Assembly: GCA_017506865.1 (NCBI GenBank)
Contig: JAFCMP010000133.1
Location: 1 to 64,000 of the forward strand
Direction of reading: 5' to 3'
From: Tribonema minus
Lineage: Eukaryota > Sar > Xanthophyceae > Tribonematales > Tribonemataceae
DNA: 64,000 nt
Shown: piece by piece, positions 30,701 to 40,531 of the stretch
Layout: each line of letters starts with the position of its first letter
Position numbering within the stretch: the first letter of the stretch is position 1
Made by a program: the position numbers and the translations under genes
Notes under the pieces: generated by a model
The model's input: only the letters and a program-made list of their open reading frames with translations
Databases searched by the model: none
What the model was told of the DNA's origin: nothing

Positions 30701-33700
30701 CGGACTTCCTCGACTACTTCATCGGCACATACGTTCGCACTCGGCCACGCCTGCTGTTCCAGCACGTCGACGGCTCCACGCGCATCATCATGTCTCAGCG
30801 CAAGTTTAAGCAGGGGGACCCCGCAGCACCGATGCTCTTCTGCGGCGCCATTGCTCAGTGCTTGAAACGGTTCGATGAGGCGGCGGCCGCGCAGCGCGCG
30901 CGGAGGCGGATGGGCGCCTACATGGACGATGCCAACGTCCGAACAGGCGCTTGCACGCTGACTCAGGATGACATACAGGCGGTGGCGCAGCTCAAACAAC
31001 ACTTTGCGGAGGTGGGGCTAGAGCTAAACCTCACCAAGTCACGCGCGCTGCCTGGCAGGGGGCATGTGGTGACAGACCACGAGCGGCAACTGCTGCAGCA
31101 GCTGGGCGTTCAGCTAGTGGGGGATACGGATGAAAATCAGAACCGCGGAGCTGTGTTGCTGGGGGTGCCGGTGGGCCACAGCAGCTTTGTGGACGCATGG
31201 CTGCGCAGGGAAGCGGGTGCAGGCGGGGCAGGGGCTCGATTTGCAGAGCGATGCGCGCGCCTGACATGTCCGAGGGCTATGTTCAGGTTACTGCGTTACT
31301 GCGTGGTGCCTCGCATGACGTACTGCCTGCGCACCATTCCCACTACGCAGACAGCGCCAGCCGCCAAGGAGTGGGATCGGGTCACGCAGTGGGTGCTTGA
31401 GCACTCAATGGGCCTGCAGCCACCAGGGCAGACCTGGCACCAGTTTGAGCAATGTGGGGCCCACTTCCATCTGGCAGCACACGGCCCAGCCTTACAGCAA
31501 GCGCGACTCCCAACACGGCATGGCGGCCTTGGCATTACCAGCGCCTGCGACATCGCTGATGCTGCGTATGTGGCGGGCACGTTGCAAGCGCTGCAACCAG
31601 CACTCTCTGGATGGGCGGGGGTGCTGCAGCAGGCGGCTCCTCAAGCGGCTGCAGACGACGCTGCTGAGGATGCGGCAACACAAGCGGCACCGGCAGCAGC
31701 GGCAGCAGCACCAGCACCAGCAGCATCAGCAGCGGCAACTGTTACAGCGGCAGCGGCGGTTGCCAGTGGAGGCGCGACCGCTCCGGCAGCGGCAACTGCA
31801 TCAGCGGCAGGCCGCGCTTATGGCGCAGCCATTCCGGCAACACACGACGCAGCTGCCGCTGGATCAGGGGCCGCGGCGGCAGCACAGGCGGCACCAGCGG
31901 CAGCAGCAGCGGCGGCGCACGGCGCACCTACTCCGGCGGCAGCAGCGGCGGCGGCAGCAGCAGCTGCTCCAGCATCAGAGGCTGCTGCAGCAGCTGCAGC
32001 ACATGTTGCACCTCAAGTGGCCTCGGCGGCATCACTAATTGCAGCATCAACAGCAGCTGCTGCGGGCATAGGCAACACAGCTGCTCCAGGCCCTACTAGG
32101 GCTGCTGCAGCACCTGCAACAGAAGCAGCGTCGGCAGGCAGCGCCGCAATCATGCCGGCTGCGACAGCGGCAATGGCGGCGGCAGCGGCCAATGCGGCAG
32201 GTGCTGCACCAACACCTGCGGCAGCAGCAACACCACTGGCAACAGCAGCAACGGCAGGCGGCGCAGCTGCAGCACCAGCGCACGCACCGGCGGCAGCCGT
32301 CAATGCAGGCGCTGCGCGTTCCACACCAGCAATGCTACAAGGCGCAGCAGCAGCAGAGGTGGCGCGCCTGCCCCTCATGCGGACGATCGCCACAGCTGCC
32401 GCATCCCTACGTGCAGCAACAGGTGACAAGCTGGAACATACACTGCCACCAGCGCTAACGCCACTGCAGCAGCAACCACCTACGCAGCAGCCGCCGCTGC
32501 GGCCGACAGCAGGTGGTGGCACTGGCGCGGAGGCTGTTTGCGTACTTGACGCCAGTGCTCTGCAGTTGCAGTGTAGCCTGAAGCGCCCCAATCAGAGTGC
32601 GCTTGCAGATGCCGTCGCTACCGAGCTTGCGATAAGGTGGAGGCGGACCTGCAACAGCTGCCGCAGGGCACGCAACGCACGCAAGCACTTGCTCGATTCC
32701 GGTCGCAGCGCCACATGCACTCGATCGGCATGGCATTCCTCAACGAGCCCATGTACTCCACAACGGCTTCGTTCGACGGCCTATCCTGGCAAGTGGCCGT
32801 CAAACGCGCCATCGGAGTAGAGGAACAGACGACAGGCTGCAAGCTGTGCGGGAAGTCGCCGGGCGGCACCCTGCATGCACGGCTATGTCAAGCGCCACGC
32901 GTCAAGGCGCACGACACCATCGTCCATAATAGCGTCAAGAGGGCCACGCAGCGCATCCTGCGGCAATACCTCAAAACGGGACTGGTTGACGAGGACTACA
33001 CGCCGTTTCTGGGGTCCGCCGGGCCGCCGGGGAGTCGCAGGATGGACATCGTGCTGCCTGCCGACGCCTTCCCGGTGACCGGCTACGACGACCCGACACG
33101 CCACCTACCGCTCATGGTGGACGTTACCTGCTTCGAGGCACAGGTGGCGTCGCGGGCGGCGAAGCCTGCAGCAGACCCTGAGCGATGCTGCCGCGACCAG
33201 GAGGCCGCCAAGACTACCCACTATTCTGGTCATTATGATCAGAATTGCTACAGACTTGCCACTTTGGCAATAGGGTCATTTGGCAGCATCGGGGAGCAGG
33301 GCGGAAGCTGCTGGAGGCTGTGGCGACGGAGTATGCCAGCAGGATGTCAGTGCCCGGAGGAGCGCGCCCTAAAGCTCTCAAGGGCATCGCCCTGGCGCAC
33401 TTACGCTCGGCACTGTCGGCAGCGCTCCACATGGCGTACTCTGGCCGTGTCATGACACACATGGCAGAATCCAGGGGGGGGGGCACATGGAGGAGGACGT
33501 AGGGGAGGACCCCGAGATGCCATTCGGCGGCGGTGGCGTTTGAGTGGTTGTCGTTGCGACACTTTCAGACTGTCATACGACATGTAGATTCCTTACAGCT
33601 AGATGCCAATCATCTGGGCTTTTTCGCGCCCTGAGCGAGAATTAATAAAAAGTACATGCACGTCAACCGCTCAAGGCTGGCATCGACGTCTCAGCGTGTG

Positions 33701-36700
33701 ACGTGCTTATGCTTATGCTGCCGGTACTGTTTCTCGTTGATGCAGTGAGGCTACAGCAGGTGCACAGATGTCCCCGTGTGTCATGAAAAGAGTGCCCGTG
33801 TCTACGGCCGAATGCTGCGCATATGCTGCATGGTGACATTATGTGGGAATCCAAGTTATGTAGGAACCGCGGGTCTGCAGGTATCCGTGTGCACATACAT
33901 TAAAACAGTTGTTCCCCGATGTGTGTATGAGTACATCAGTCCTGATCAGTGATCAAGTGCATACCTACCTGTAAGCATGAGCATACCTACCCAATTACAG
34001 TGAGTGTGTGCATACATATCCAGTAACTGCGTACGTACCTACCCAGTGAGCATGTGCGGGCAAACCTACCCAATGAGTGCACTGCCAATACCTACCCAGT
34101 GAGTGCGCCATCTCGTGCATCAGCGCGGGGACCAGCGGCTGGCATGCCCCCGCCTACCGTATTCACCCGTGGATAGCCCCCCCCACCTTGAATGGCTTGG
34201 GGGGGGGGACTATTTGGCTGAAAAGCCCCCCCTAGATATCGATTATTCGATGCGCAGTGGCTTGCATGCATAGCCAGGGGGGGGACGTTGAATAGCTCGG
34301 GGGGGGGGTATCTCGTCACGAATGAAAAGTTGTGGCAGCTTCTCAATGAGCAAAACACATTACATAGTAGTCGCGACACCATCTATTCGTCGGCTTGAGT
34401 TTGCGCGCACAGAATCACGCGTGTCTGGCTTTATGAGAGCACGGCTCTTCGGCGACACGCCAGAAAAAGTGAACCCAGGAGCTGTCGCTAGCGTAGCCGT
34501 GCTTGCGCTGACTGCCTGCAGTAGTAGCTGGTCGTGCTTTCCATGCTGCTGCTCGCGGGCTGCAGCGGACCCCCCCCCCCCCCCCGCGGTATTAATGCCG
34601 GTGGTCCGGCGAAATTGCCAGCTGATAACTCGCGGGGCCATTGAATAGCCCCCCCTGCGGCAATTAGCGCTTGCTCCCGGAAGCTAGGAACGTTATCGCG
34701 GGGGGGGGGGCTATCCACGGGTGAATACGGTATCCAGTGACTCTGTGCATGCCTACACGGTAAGCCTACACGGTAAGCATATGTGCATACCCCGGCACCA
34801 ATACCTACCCAGAGAGTGCGCCATCTCGTGCATCAGCGCGGGGACCAGCTGCCGGCCCCCTCGAGAACGTCAATGCCCAGTGCATACCTACCCTATGAGT
34901 GCACCGCCAATACCTACCTAGTGAGTGCGCCATCTCGTGCATCAGCGCGGGAACCAGCATGCCCGCCCGCTCGAGCACGTCGATTGCCGTGGGGTTTACG
35001 CCGATGAACGACGCAATCACGCGCTGGTGTTCGTCGAGCGCTTTGGGGCGGTGCGTCAGGCAGTGTTGTTAATGACGTACGTACGGGGGAGTACGTACGT
35101 ACAAGGTAACAGGGGAGTACGCAGGATTTTCAGAGTATTACCGTATTACCGGCTAACCCTAGCACTAGTGTTAGCTAGGGTTAGCCAACCCAAGCCCTAA
35201 CCTAACCCCAAACCCTAGTCCTTTTCTTCCCCGTCATATATATCCTACATACTTGCAACTTGTTCTGTCTTGTGTCCTCTGATGCTGATGCTGGGACCGT
35301 TTATTGACGTGCAGACTGTGTGCTACTGTAGTAAGTACAGTAGCACCTCATGCATACGCCATTGGCAGCCCTGTCTGCCCCGCTTGTGCTGTGTTGCCGT
35401 AAAGGTGTGGCAGGCCTGCTTGCTTTGCCTTGCCGGCAGCAGCTACACGTGCAGCCTGCAGCCTGTCCTGCTCTCAGCGACAGCCTTGCGCTTCTTGTGG
35501 CTGATGCCACTGCGTCGTCACGCTTTTGCATCTTATCGCGAGCACGATGTGCGCAAGAAGCCGTGATAGCTGATGACACCAGATGTGCAGTCGCAGTAAT
35601 TTTCCACTTGAAGTTCTTAGCTAGCGCACTCATAGTATACGGCTGCTGCCACCGCGGCTTCTTCTCACGGAGGCATTGCACCGCGTAGCAAATCCAGCGA
35701 AAAGTCATTATTAATTGTTGCGGGTAGAATGTGTTTAGTAGACTAGTTGTAGAAATTCATTTAATTACTTCAACATGGGGCTAGCCCTAAATCCTAGCCG
35801 GTAATACCGCACGGTAATAGAATTCCGGCTGTTACCGCGTACACACGTACGTACATACCCGAAAGTGCCGGTATTAATAACGCTGGCGTCAGGGGTGCCG
35901 AAATGGCCAACTCCAGATCCGCTGTTGCAACACGCAAGGTTCAGAGTCGACTGAGTGAGTCGGGAGTGAAGTCACTCGTATGGCTGATATTGCGTAACAG
36001 CAGGGGCGATGGAGATCCGCTCTCGCACAACACAAAGACGTCAGACTTGGCTGAGTGAGTAGGGTTGAAGCCAGTTGCGTGGGGGTGGTTACGCAGCAAC
36101 AGCAGGGGGGATGGAGGTCGGTGGTCATGATACAATGACGTCAGAATCGGTTGAGTAAGTCGGCGGTGAAGCCAGTCGTGTGACTGGTGGCGTAACAGCA
36201 GGGGGGATGGAGATCCGCTCTTGCAATACAGCGACGTCAGAGTCGGTTGAGTGAGTCGGGGATTGAAGCCAACTGTGTGGCTGAACGCGCAACAGCAGGG
36301 GCGGGGGGGGTGAGCCAATAGGCAGTGGAGTCTGTTGCAGTGAATTCTAGGTATGCGATGCCAAGGACGTATTTGAACTGCAAATTGCAGCTCTGTTGAA
36401 GCAGAACTGCTAAGGCATCACACACGAGCAAGCTCCCTTTTTGCGTGAAGGAGTTGCTGAGCAAGCACAACAGACTCTCAGGCGACGCTGGTAAGGGTAC
36501 CGTAAATCACGGGGTAAAAGATACCCGTTCCTTAACAATGCCAGCTTTTTGGGCCTCTAAGATACGGGTTTCTTATACGGCGTATAAGAAAGGGAATATC
36601 TTATACAGCAAACCTAGTATCTTACATACACAACTGTCAACATGCTATAAGAAACAGGTATCTTATACGGCGCGCGTGCATGCATGCGTATGCGTATGCG

Positions 36701-38731
36701 TCACCAATGGTGTTGGGGTCTTGAAGTTGAGAGCAGTCGGAGGAGAGAGAGAGAGGTAGTACGGCTGAACAATGAATGCCGCCGGTGGTAGTGCAGCTGC
36801 TTTAGCCGGTTTAGCAGCAGCTGCAGCAGCAGCAGCAGCAGCAGCAGCGCCACCAGCGATGGTGAATCAGATGACCGCTACCAGCACCAGAGCCTGCTGC
36901 CGAGCGCAAGCGAGGGCCTGCCAAGCTCATGCACAGCTTGCTGCATGCCTGTCGTTGGTGCTTTGCTACAATTTAAAAATTGCCTTGCTTGCTGCACAAG
37001 GTATGGGGTTTCTTATACCGTCGCGTAAGGAACCCCCTTTCTTACACGCAAGGGTTCCTTACGCCGCGTATAAGAAAGGGCGTTTCTTATACAGCAAACC
37101 TAGTATCTTACATACATGCCTGTCCAAATGTTATAAGAAACGGGTATCTTATACGCCGTATAAGATACCCGTTTCTTATACAGAGGCACTGGCTTATACC
37201 CCGTGATTTACGGTAGGCATCACTCAGCACTCAGCAGTCGAGGACACTGCCCTGTACTCCAGTACACTGTACTACTGTACTCGGCGCCTGACGTGGTAAA
37301 GCAGTACTTGCGCAGGGAGGGGTGGACCTTGTAGGCGATGATGATTTCGTCCACTGGACCGACTGCCAGTACGCTGTTTTTCTGTTTTCGGCACATGACC
37401 ATGGTAAAGCGGTACTTACGCAGGGGTGGGATGGCCGTGAACCGGCTGCCAGTACACTGTACTGTTGTACTCAGCACCTGACCATGGTAAAGCAGTACTT
37501 TTATGATAAAGCATACTTACGCAGGGTAGGGATACTGGTGTAGGCAAAGAGGATGGCGTCCACTAAACCGGCTGCCAGTACACTGTACTACTGTACTCGG
37601 CACCTGAACATGGTAAATGAGTACTTACGCAGGGCGGCGCCAGTGGACAAGCTGCCAGTACACTGTACTACTGTACTCGGCACGTGGGGATCGACTGCCA
37701 GTAACTGTGCTTCTGTACTCGGCAGCTGAACATGAAAAGCAGTACCTTCGCAGGGCGGCGTCAGTGGTTGAGGTGCCAGTATACTGTACTACTGCACTCG
37801 ACACGTGAACATGGTAAAGCAGTACTTACGCAGGGCGGGGTTGACCATGTAAGCGATGAGAATGTCGTCCACGGGGCCGGCTGCCAAAGCGCCTTCGGGC
37901 GGAGATAGGAGCCTGCAGGCGTTGCAAGTGAAGATGCCATTGAGCAGGAGGCAGGCACGCTCTTACATAGCGATCGCTGTAGAATGTACTGCGACTGTAC
38001 TGTTGACTGTACCGCTGACGGCATTCACGCCAACTTGCGGGTGCTGCAAGGACATGCAGTTGAGGATAAGGCACGCAGCACCATGGCCCCTGTCGTTCAA
38101 CTGCACTGAAAGCTGTCTGTTGGGGCTCCTGATATGCCAAATGCTCCAATCAAAAGTCCCGACTGCCACCAAGATTACAGCGACAGGGCAGCTCAATCAT
38201 GCCATCATAGCGTGCAGTGACCGTATGCTCAGGATGATCACATGTGCCTCCCAGCCATGCTCTCGAGATTCACAGTGCGGTGCCGCAGCAACTCACAGAA
38301 CGTGCGGACTGCTGACTACCTGCAAGTCTGCGCAGTGATTTTGTTGCGGCTGATTGATAGCCAAGAGCAGCTGGCACTCACCAGTCGGCAGCAGTTTCGC
38401 ACAGCAGCGCTTGCTGAGCCGCGATTTGCTTCTCCGATAGCATCAGCAAGGACATGCAGTCCAAGTCGGCAAACGCTGGAACATCAGGGACGTCGGCTAT
38501 AATGATGCTCTCCCACCGCCGGGCAGCCTCCTCCATTGCAGCTTGCAGCACGGGTGGAGTTCCGGGACCGGCCAACAGCCTGATGTTGAATGCATTTGGA
38601 TCATGTTGTGTGGGAGCAGCTGTAGGGGCCTCCGAGGGTGCCGCTGTTGGGGCTGCTGTTGGCGCAGCAGTATCACCAGCAGCCACCACCCCTAGAATCA
38701 GCAAGAGCAGCGCCGCGGACCTCAAAGTCAT
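27756..38731 (-). CDS. Leishmanolysin-like secreted metallopeptidase, disrupted by a hAT MITE
   Basis: Zinc peptidase similar to the M8-like proteins of algae and bacteria. Exons: 38731-38382, 37912-37830, 35921-34918, 29802-29632, 28682-28501 and probably 27842-27756. Phases fit at the first four junctions; the last is unresolved by one base. Exon 1 has a signal peptide (LRSAALLLLILGVVAA), an Ala/Pro/Thr linker and the family start (FNIRL...AARRWESIIIADVPD). Exon 2 has GPVDDILIAY. Exons 3 and 4 join to HEMAHSLGLGTDW, the catalytic HExxH with its third-ligand region. Exon 5 has GHWAESQLCGEIL and VTAGGLEDLGYE. The last exon reads VNYDSEWIEPF. Exon 3 is split by a MITE (35061-35885), and the frame only continues without it and one 8-bp target copy. 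The allele is probably broken unless the insert is spliced. Confidence 0.75.
28433..28500 (-). repeat. Tandem copy of the exon-5 donor region of the peptidase
   Basis: CGAG|GTGCGTTGTGACGC and the bases after it occur twice within about 85 bp: the functional donor at 28501/28500 and a second copy about 44 bp inside the intron, ending CGAG|GTGCGTTGTG again. Confidence 0.75.
29443..29700 (-). repeat. Two tandem copies of the peptidase exon-4 end
   Basis: The functional exon end (CYADVEFQKAEPGERLLLG, donor GTATGT at 29631) is repeated about 134 bp downstream in the intron as CYADVEFQKTVPGERLLLG, again followed by GTATGT. The copy keeps the reading frame and donor. Confidence 0.8.
29886..30040. 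repeat. Two diverged copies near the exon-4 acceptor
   Basis: GAGGCA(A/G)TGGCC...TGCCTGAGA and AGTAGCTG(C/T)GATCAC recur at about 29886-29945 and 29976-30040, about 90 bp apart, inside the same intron's 3' end. Confidence 0.55.
30126..30330. repeat. Direct repeat flanking the LINE, left copy
   Basis: GTCAACCGCTCAAGGCTGG and about 190 bp after it recur at 33660-33870 with about one difference per six bases by eye. The two copies bracket the LINE. Confidence 0.7.
30340..33655 (+). mobile_element. Non-LTR retrotransposon (RLE-type LINE), 5'-truncated copy
   Basis: Contains reverse transcriptase, a CCHC knuckle and a restriction-like endonuclease domain, the layout of R2/CRE-like LINEs. The 3' end is exactly defined: ...GAGAATTAATAAAAAGTAC ends at 33655, and the second copy at the window's right edge ends with the same bases at 63111 before unrelated sequence. 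The 5' part with N-terminal zinc fingers is missing. It lies in intron 3 of the peptidase gene, in opposite orientation. Confidence 0.82.
30376..33502 (+). pseudogene. LINE polyprotein: RT, Ala-rich linker, CCHC and RLE nuclease; frameshifted
   Basis: Reverse transcriptase residues 1-400: RPIVCGE, motif A FMLDLKNAF (D87), QGDPAAP (146-152) and YMDD (182-185). About 250 residues of Ala encoded by GCA/GCG triplets (31.67-32.34 kb) separate RT from the nuclease part. The frame shifts near 32.61-32.64 kb into a second frame (to about 33.29 kb) with CKLCGKSPGGTLHARLC and the nuclease core RRMDIVL...LMVDVTCFEAQ. A third frame continues from about 33.29 kb (RKLLEAVATEYASRMS). The last shift results from a short G run (GCAGGGCGG, against GCAGGGGCGG in the second copy). 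Target-primed reverse transcription would be its role; this copy is inactive as read. Confidence 0.8.
33660..33870. repeat. Direct repeat flanking the LINE, right copy
   Basis: Starts CGTCAACCGCTCAAGGCTGG four bases after the LINE 3' end; partner of 30126-30330. Confidence 0.7.
33940..34130 (-). repeat. Mini-array of donor-like TACCTACC repeats with a third HEMAHSLG copy
   Basis: About six units of 25-35 bp carry (A)TACCTACCCA(G/A)TGAGTG on the plus strand, which reads as GGGTAGGTA donors on the minus strand. The last unit (34090-34130) also encodes LVPALMHEMAHSLG followed by GTAGGTATTGG. Confidence 0.7.
34157..34730. mobile_element. TA-flanked MITE with 28-30 bp terminal inverted repeats
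   Basis: Left end CCGTATTCACCCGTGGATAG followed by a C run; the right end is its exact reverse complement followed by TA. TA stands on both sides, the target duplication of Tc1/mariner-like elements. 574 bp, non-coding, with internal inverted G/C-run repeats. Confidence 0.85.
34805..34870 (-). repeat. Second copy of the peptidase exon-3 end and donor
   Basis: Reads LVPALMHEMAHSLG and then GTAGGTATTGG on the minus strand, like the functional exon end at 34918, but lies inside the following intron. Confidence 0.75.
35061..35885. mobile_element. hAT-type MITE inserted in the peptidase catalytic exon
   Basis: Ends CAGTGTTGTTAAT and the inverse of CAGCGTTATTAAT, extending as an imperfect inverted repeat of about 100 bp. 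The flanks are identical 8-bp duplications GCGTCAGG at 35053-35060 and 35886-35893, the hallmark of hAT insertion. The interior has no transposase and holds degenerate telomere-like CCCTAA motifs near 35150-35215. Confidence 0.88.
35922..36305 (-). repeat. Acceptor-side tandem array (four units of about 98 bp) before exon 3
   Basis: Units share GTCAGA.T.GGCTGAGTGAGTCGGG and GCGTAACAGCAGGGG.GATGGAGATCCGCT. On the minus strand each contains (C/G)AG|CGGATCT, matching the functional exon-3 acceptor CAACAG|CGGATCT at 35922/35921. Confidence 0.75.
36500..37213. mobile_element. TA-flanked MITE with nested hairpins
   Basis: Ends CCGTAAATCACGGGGTA and its reverse complement (one mismatch in 21), flanked by TA. 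714 bp. It contains the near-perfect hairpin CGGGTATCTTATACG/C/CGTATAAGATACCCG near 37140-37170 and a short GCA run. It sits between the donor-side and acceptor-side arrays of the same intron. Confidence 0.85.
37225..37829 (-). repeat. Donor-side tandem array after peptidase exon 2
   Basis: Five further copies of the exon-2 end and donor follow the functional one at 37829. The landmark ACTTACGCAGGG (GCGTAAGT on the minus strand) or variants occur near 37307, 37417, 37516, 37624, 37746 and 37824. Those at 37307 and 37516 still carry coding-like bodies such as VGPVDEIIIAYKV; the others are internally deleted. The intervening text is a shared CTGCCAGTACACTGTACTACTG phrase. Confidence 0.8.
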
Positions 38732-38863
38732 CAGGTTCGCCAGTTGTTCATTTGATACTTCAACTTCAATCGATTAAAGTTTTGACGCGAATGTAACCGT
38801 CAAAATTGGAATAAACCCCCATCTCGAGTGACGACGCAACTCAAGCCACATAAAGGGTCAAAG
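38732..38863. promoter_or_regulatory. Divergent intergenic region, peptidase and ankyrin genes
   Basis: About 130 bp separate the two divergent start codons. It contains the inverted repeat TTTTGACG...CGTCAAAA (38778-38804), which could bind a dimeric factor serving both genes. Confidence 0.4.
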
Positions 38864-40531
38864 ATGGTGGTTCCTGACAGCAGCTCACAGCGAGAATGCC
38901 TGAAACCTGGCTCTCCACCATTCTGGAAGCGCTGGAAGGCCACAGTAGGGGAAATCAAGCTGCAGCACCCGCCGGTGAACAGCAGACGCAGACGCCGTAC
39001 GCAAACGCAGCAAGAGACCAGCTCCGGCTGCTGTACAACCGCTGCTCAACTGTTTCAGGCTGTCTCTGATAAGCAGAACGCGCCGCTCAATGACCTGCGC
39101 GAGCACGTCAGGGGCCTAGCTAGCACCGCCTCTGACCTGAGAGGTCAGCTCGCCAAAACTCCTGCTGGGCGATACTTCTCGACTTTCAGTACGGCTTCAC
39201 GGCTAGGAGACGGGAAAAACATAGAGTGCCGTGCCGCATTTTATGATACTAGCAAGGCGGAAGCGTTGACGAGACGGACCCCGCAAGGTTGTGTGTTCAC
39301 GAGTGGGCGGCCAGCCAGCAGCGCGCGCATAGCTTGTAGCGACGCTGCAGCAACAGCGCCGGTGAGCTGCGTCAACAATGCCACACTCATCAGCAGGCCC
39401 TGCGTGGTGTTCAATGAAGTGGACAGGTTCCGGTCGACAACAGCGCAAGATTATGAGGATGACCCAGGCCCCGGAACTTACACCGTCACTGCTGCCAGCG
39501 GTGGCACCAGCGTCAAGTTGCGTCCGCACCTGCTACGCCAACAGCAGCAGAATGATGATGGCAACGAGCCGCCGCAAGAGTGGGGAACGTACGGTTATGG
39601 CTGTAGCCTCGATGAGCACGTGCTCTACGGAGCGTGTCTGGACGGCAAGTGCCTGCAGCGGCATGCGGCGGAGAGGCTCAACCAGGCGCGCTGCCGCCGC
39701 CACCGCGCGCATGCGGGCGCCGGCAGCAGCAGCGGCGCCAGCGTCGGCAGCGCGAGTGCTCTGGTTGCCTCAGCATTGTCTGCACCAGGTGGCCTAACAC
39801 ATAGCAACAGCAGCTACACTACCGCCAAAAATACAAGCAGCGTCAGCGGCGGCGCCAGCACCATCAGCAGCGGCAGTGCTGCTGCCGGCGGCGGCAGCAG
39901 CACGCTCAGCGGCTGTGGCGGCAGCCGCGGCGGCACCAACGGCAGTCGCGGACAGCACCAGACAGCGCTGCACATGGCCATATACTACGGCGACCTGGAA
40001 CAGGTGCACGCGCTGTGCGAACGCCACGGCGCGAGCCTGCACGCGACTGATGCGCGCGGGTGGACGCCGCTGCACGCCGCCGCGCGGCGCGGCGCCGCCG
40101 CCATCGTGCGCCGCCTGCTGCGCAACGCCGCGCACCCGCACGTGGCTCCTTCCGGCTACGTCGCGCAGCGCGCGGCGCCTGCGATAGACGCGCGCGACGC
40201 GCGCGGGCGGACGCCGCTGCTGCTGGCGTGCGAGGGGGGGCACGAGGGGGCGGCGCGCGCGCTGCTGGAGTGCGGTGCGGATGTAACTGCCGCGGACGAC
40301 GCGGGGCGCACGCCGCTGCGCGTGACGCCCATGGAGCGCATGGGGCTGTACGCGGCGGTGAGGACGGCGGCGGACGCCGCGGCGGCGCGCGCGCAGCTGC
40401 GGGCGGTGGAGCGGCGGCGCGCGGAGTTGCGGTTGCAGTTCAAGTTGAAGCAGCAGGCACAGCAGGAGGAGCTGCGGCAGCAGCAGCAGCAGCGGCAACT
40501 GCAGCAGGAGGCAGCCTTGCTTGCGTCATAG
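38864..40531 (+). CDS. Ankyrin-repeat protein with Gln-rich coiled-coil tail
   Basis: 555 aa from the first ATG. The N-terminal 250 residues are of unknown type and contain one PGPGTY motif (DDPGPGTYTV), reminiscent of SHIPPO/STPGR repeats of flagellar proteins. A Ser/Gly/Ala linker follows. Three to four canonical ankyrin repeats (TALHMAIYYGDLEQV, GWTPLHAAARRGAA, GRTPLLLACEGGHEGAARALLECGA) lie about residues 370-490. The C-terminus is a charged helix with CAG-coded Gln runs. Probably a cytoplasmic scaffold. GC content rises sharply in the ankyrin part. Divergent from the peptidase gene. Confidence 0.65.
   Translation: MVVPDSSSQRECLKPGSPPFWKRWKATVGEIKLQHPPVNSRRRRRTQTQQETSSGCCTTAAQLFQAVSDKQNAPLNDLREHVRGLASTASDLRGQLAKTPAGRYFSTFSTASRLGDGKNIECRAAFYDTSKAEALTRRTPQGCVFTSGRPASSARIACSDAAATAPVSCVNNATLISRPCVVFNEVDRFRSTTAQDYEDDPGPGTYTVTAASGGTSVKLRPHLLRQQQQNDDGNEPPQEWGTYGYGCSLDEHVLYGACLDGKCLQRHAAERLNQARCRRHRAHAGAGSSSGASVGSASALVASALSAPGGLTHSNSSYTTAKNTSSVSGGASTISSGSAAAGGGSSTLSGCGGSRGGTNGSRGQHQTALHMAIYYGDLEQVHALCERHGASLHATDARGWTPLHAAARRGAAAIVRRLLRNAAHPHVAPSGYVAQRAAPAIDARDARGRTPLLLACEGGHEGAARALLECGADVTAADDAGRTPLRVTPMERMGLYAAVRTAADAAAARAQLRAVERRRAELRLQFKLKQQAQQEELRQQQQQRQLQQEAALLAS

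Noticed and set aside
36772-37206. 144-residue frame within a MITE
   Set aside because: Low-complexity Ala run and translated hairpin repeats inside a TIR-bounded element.
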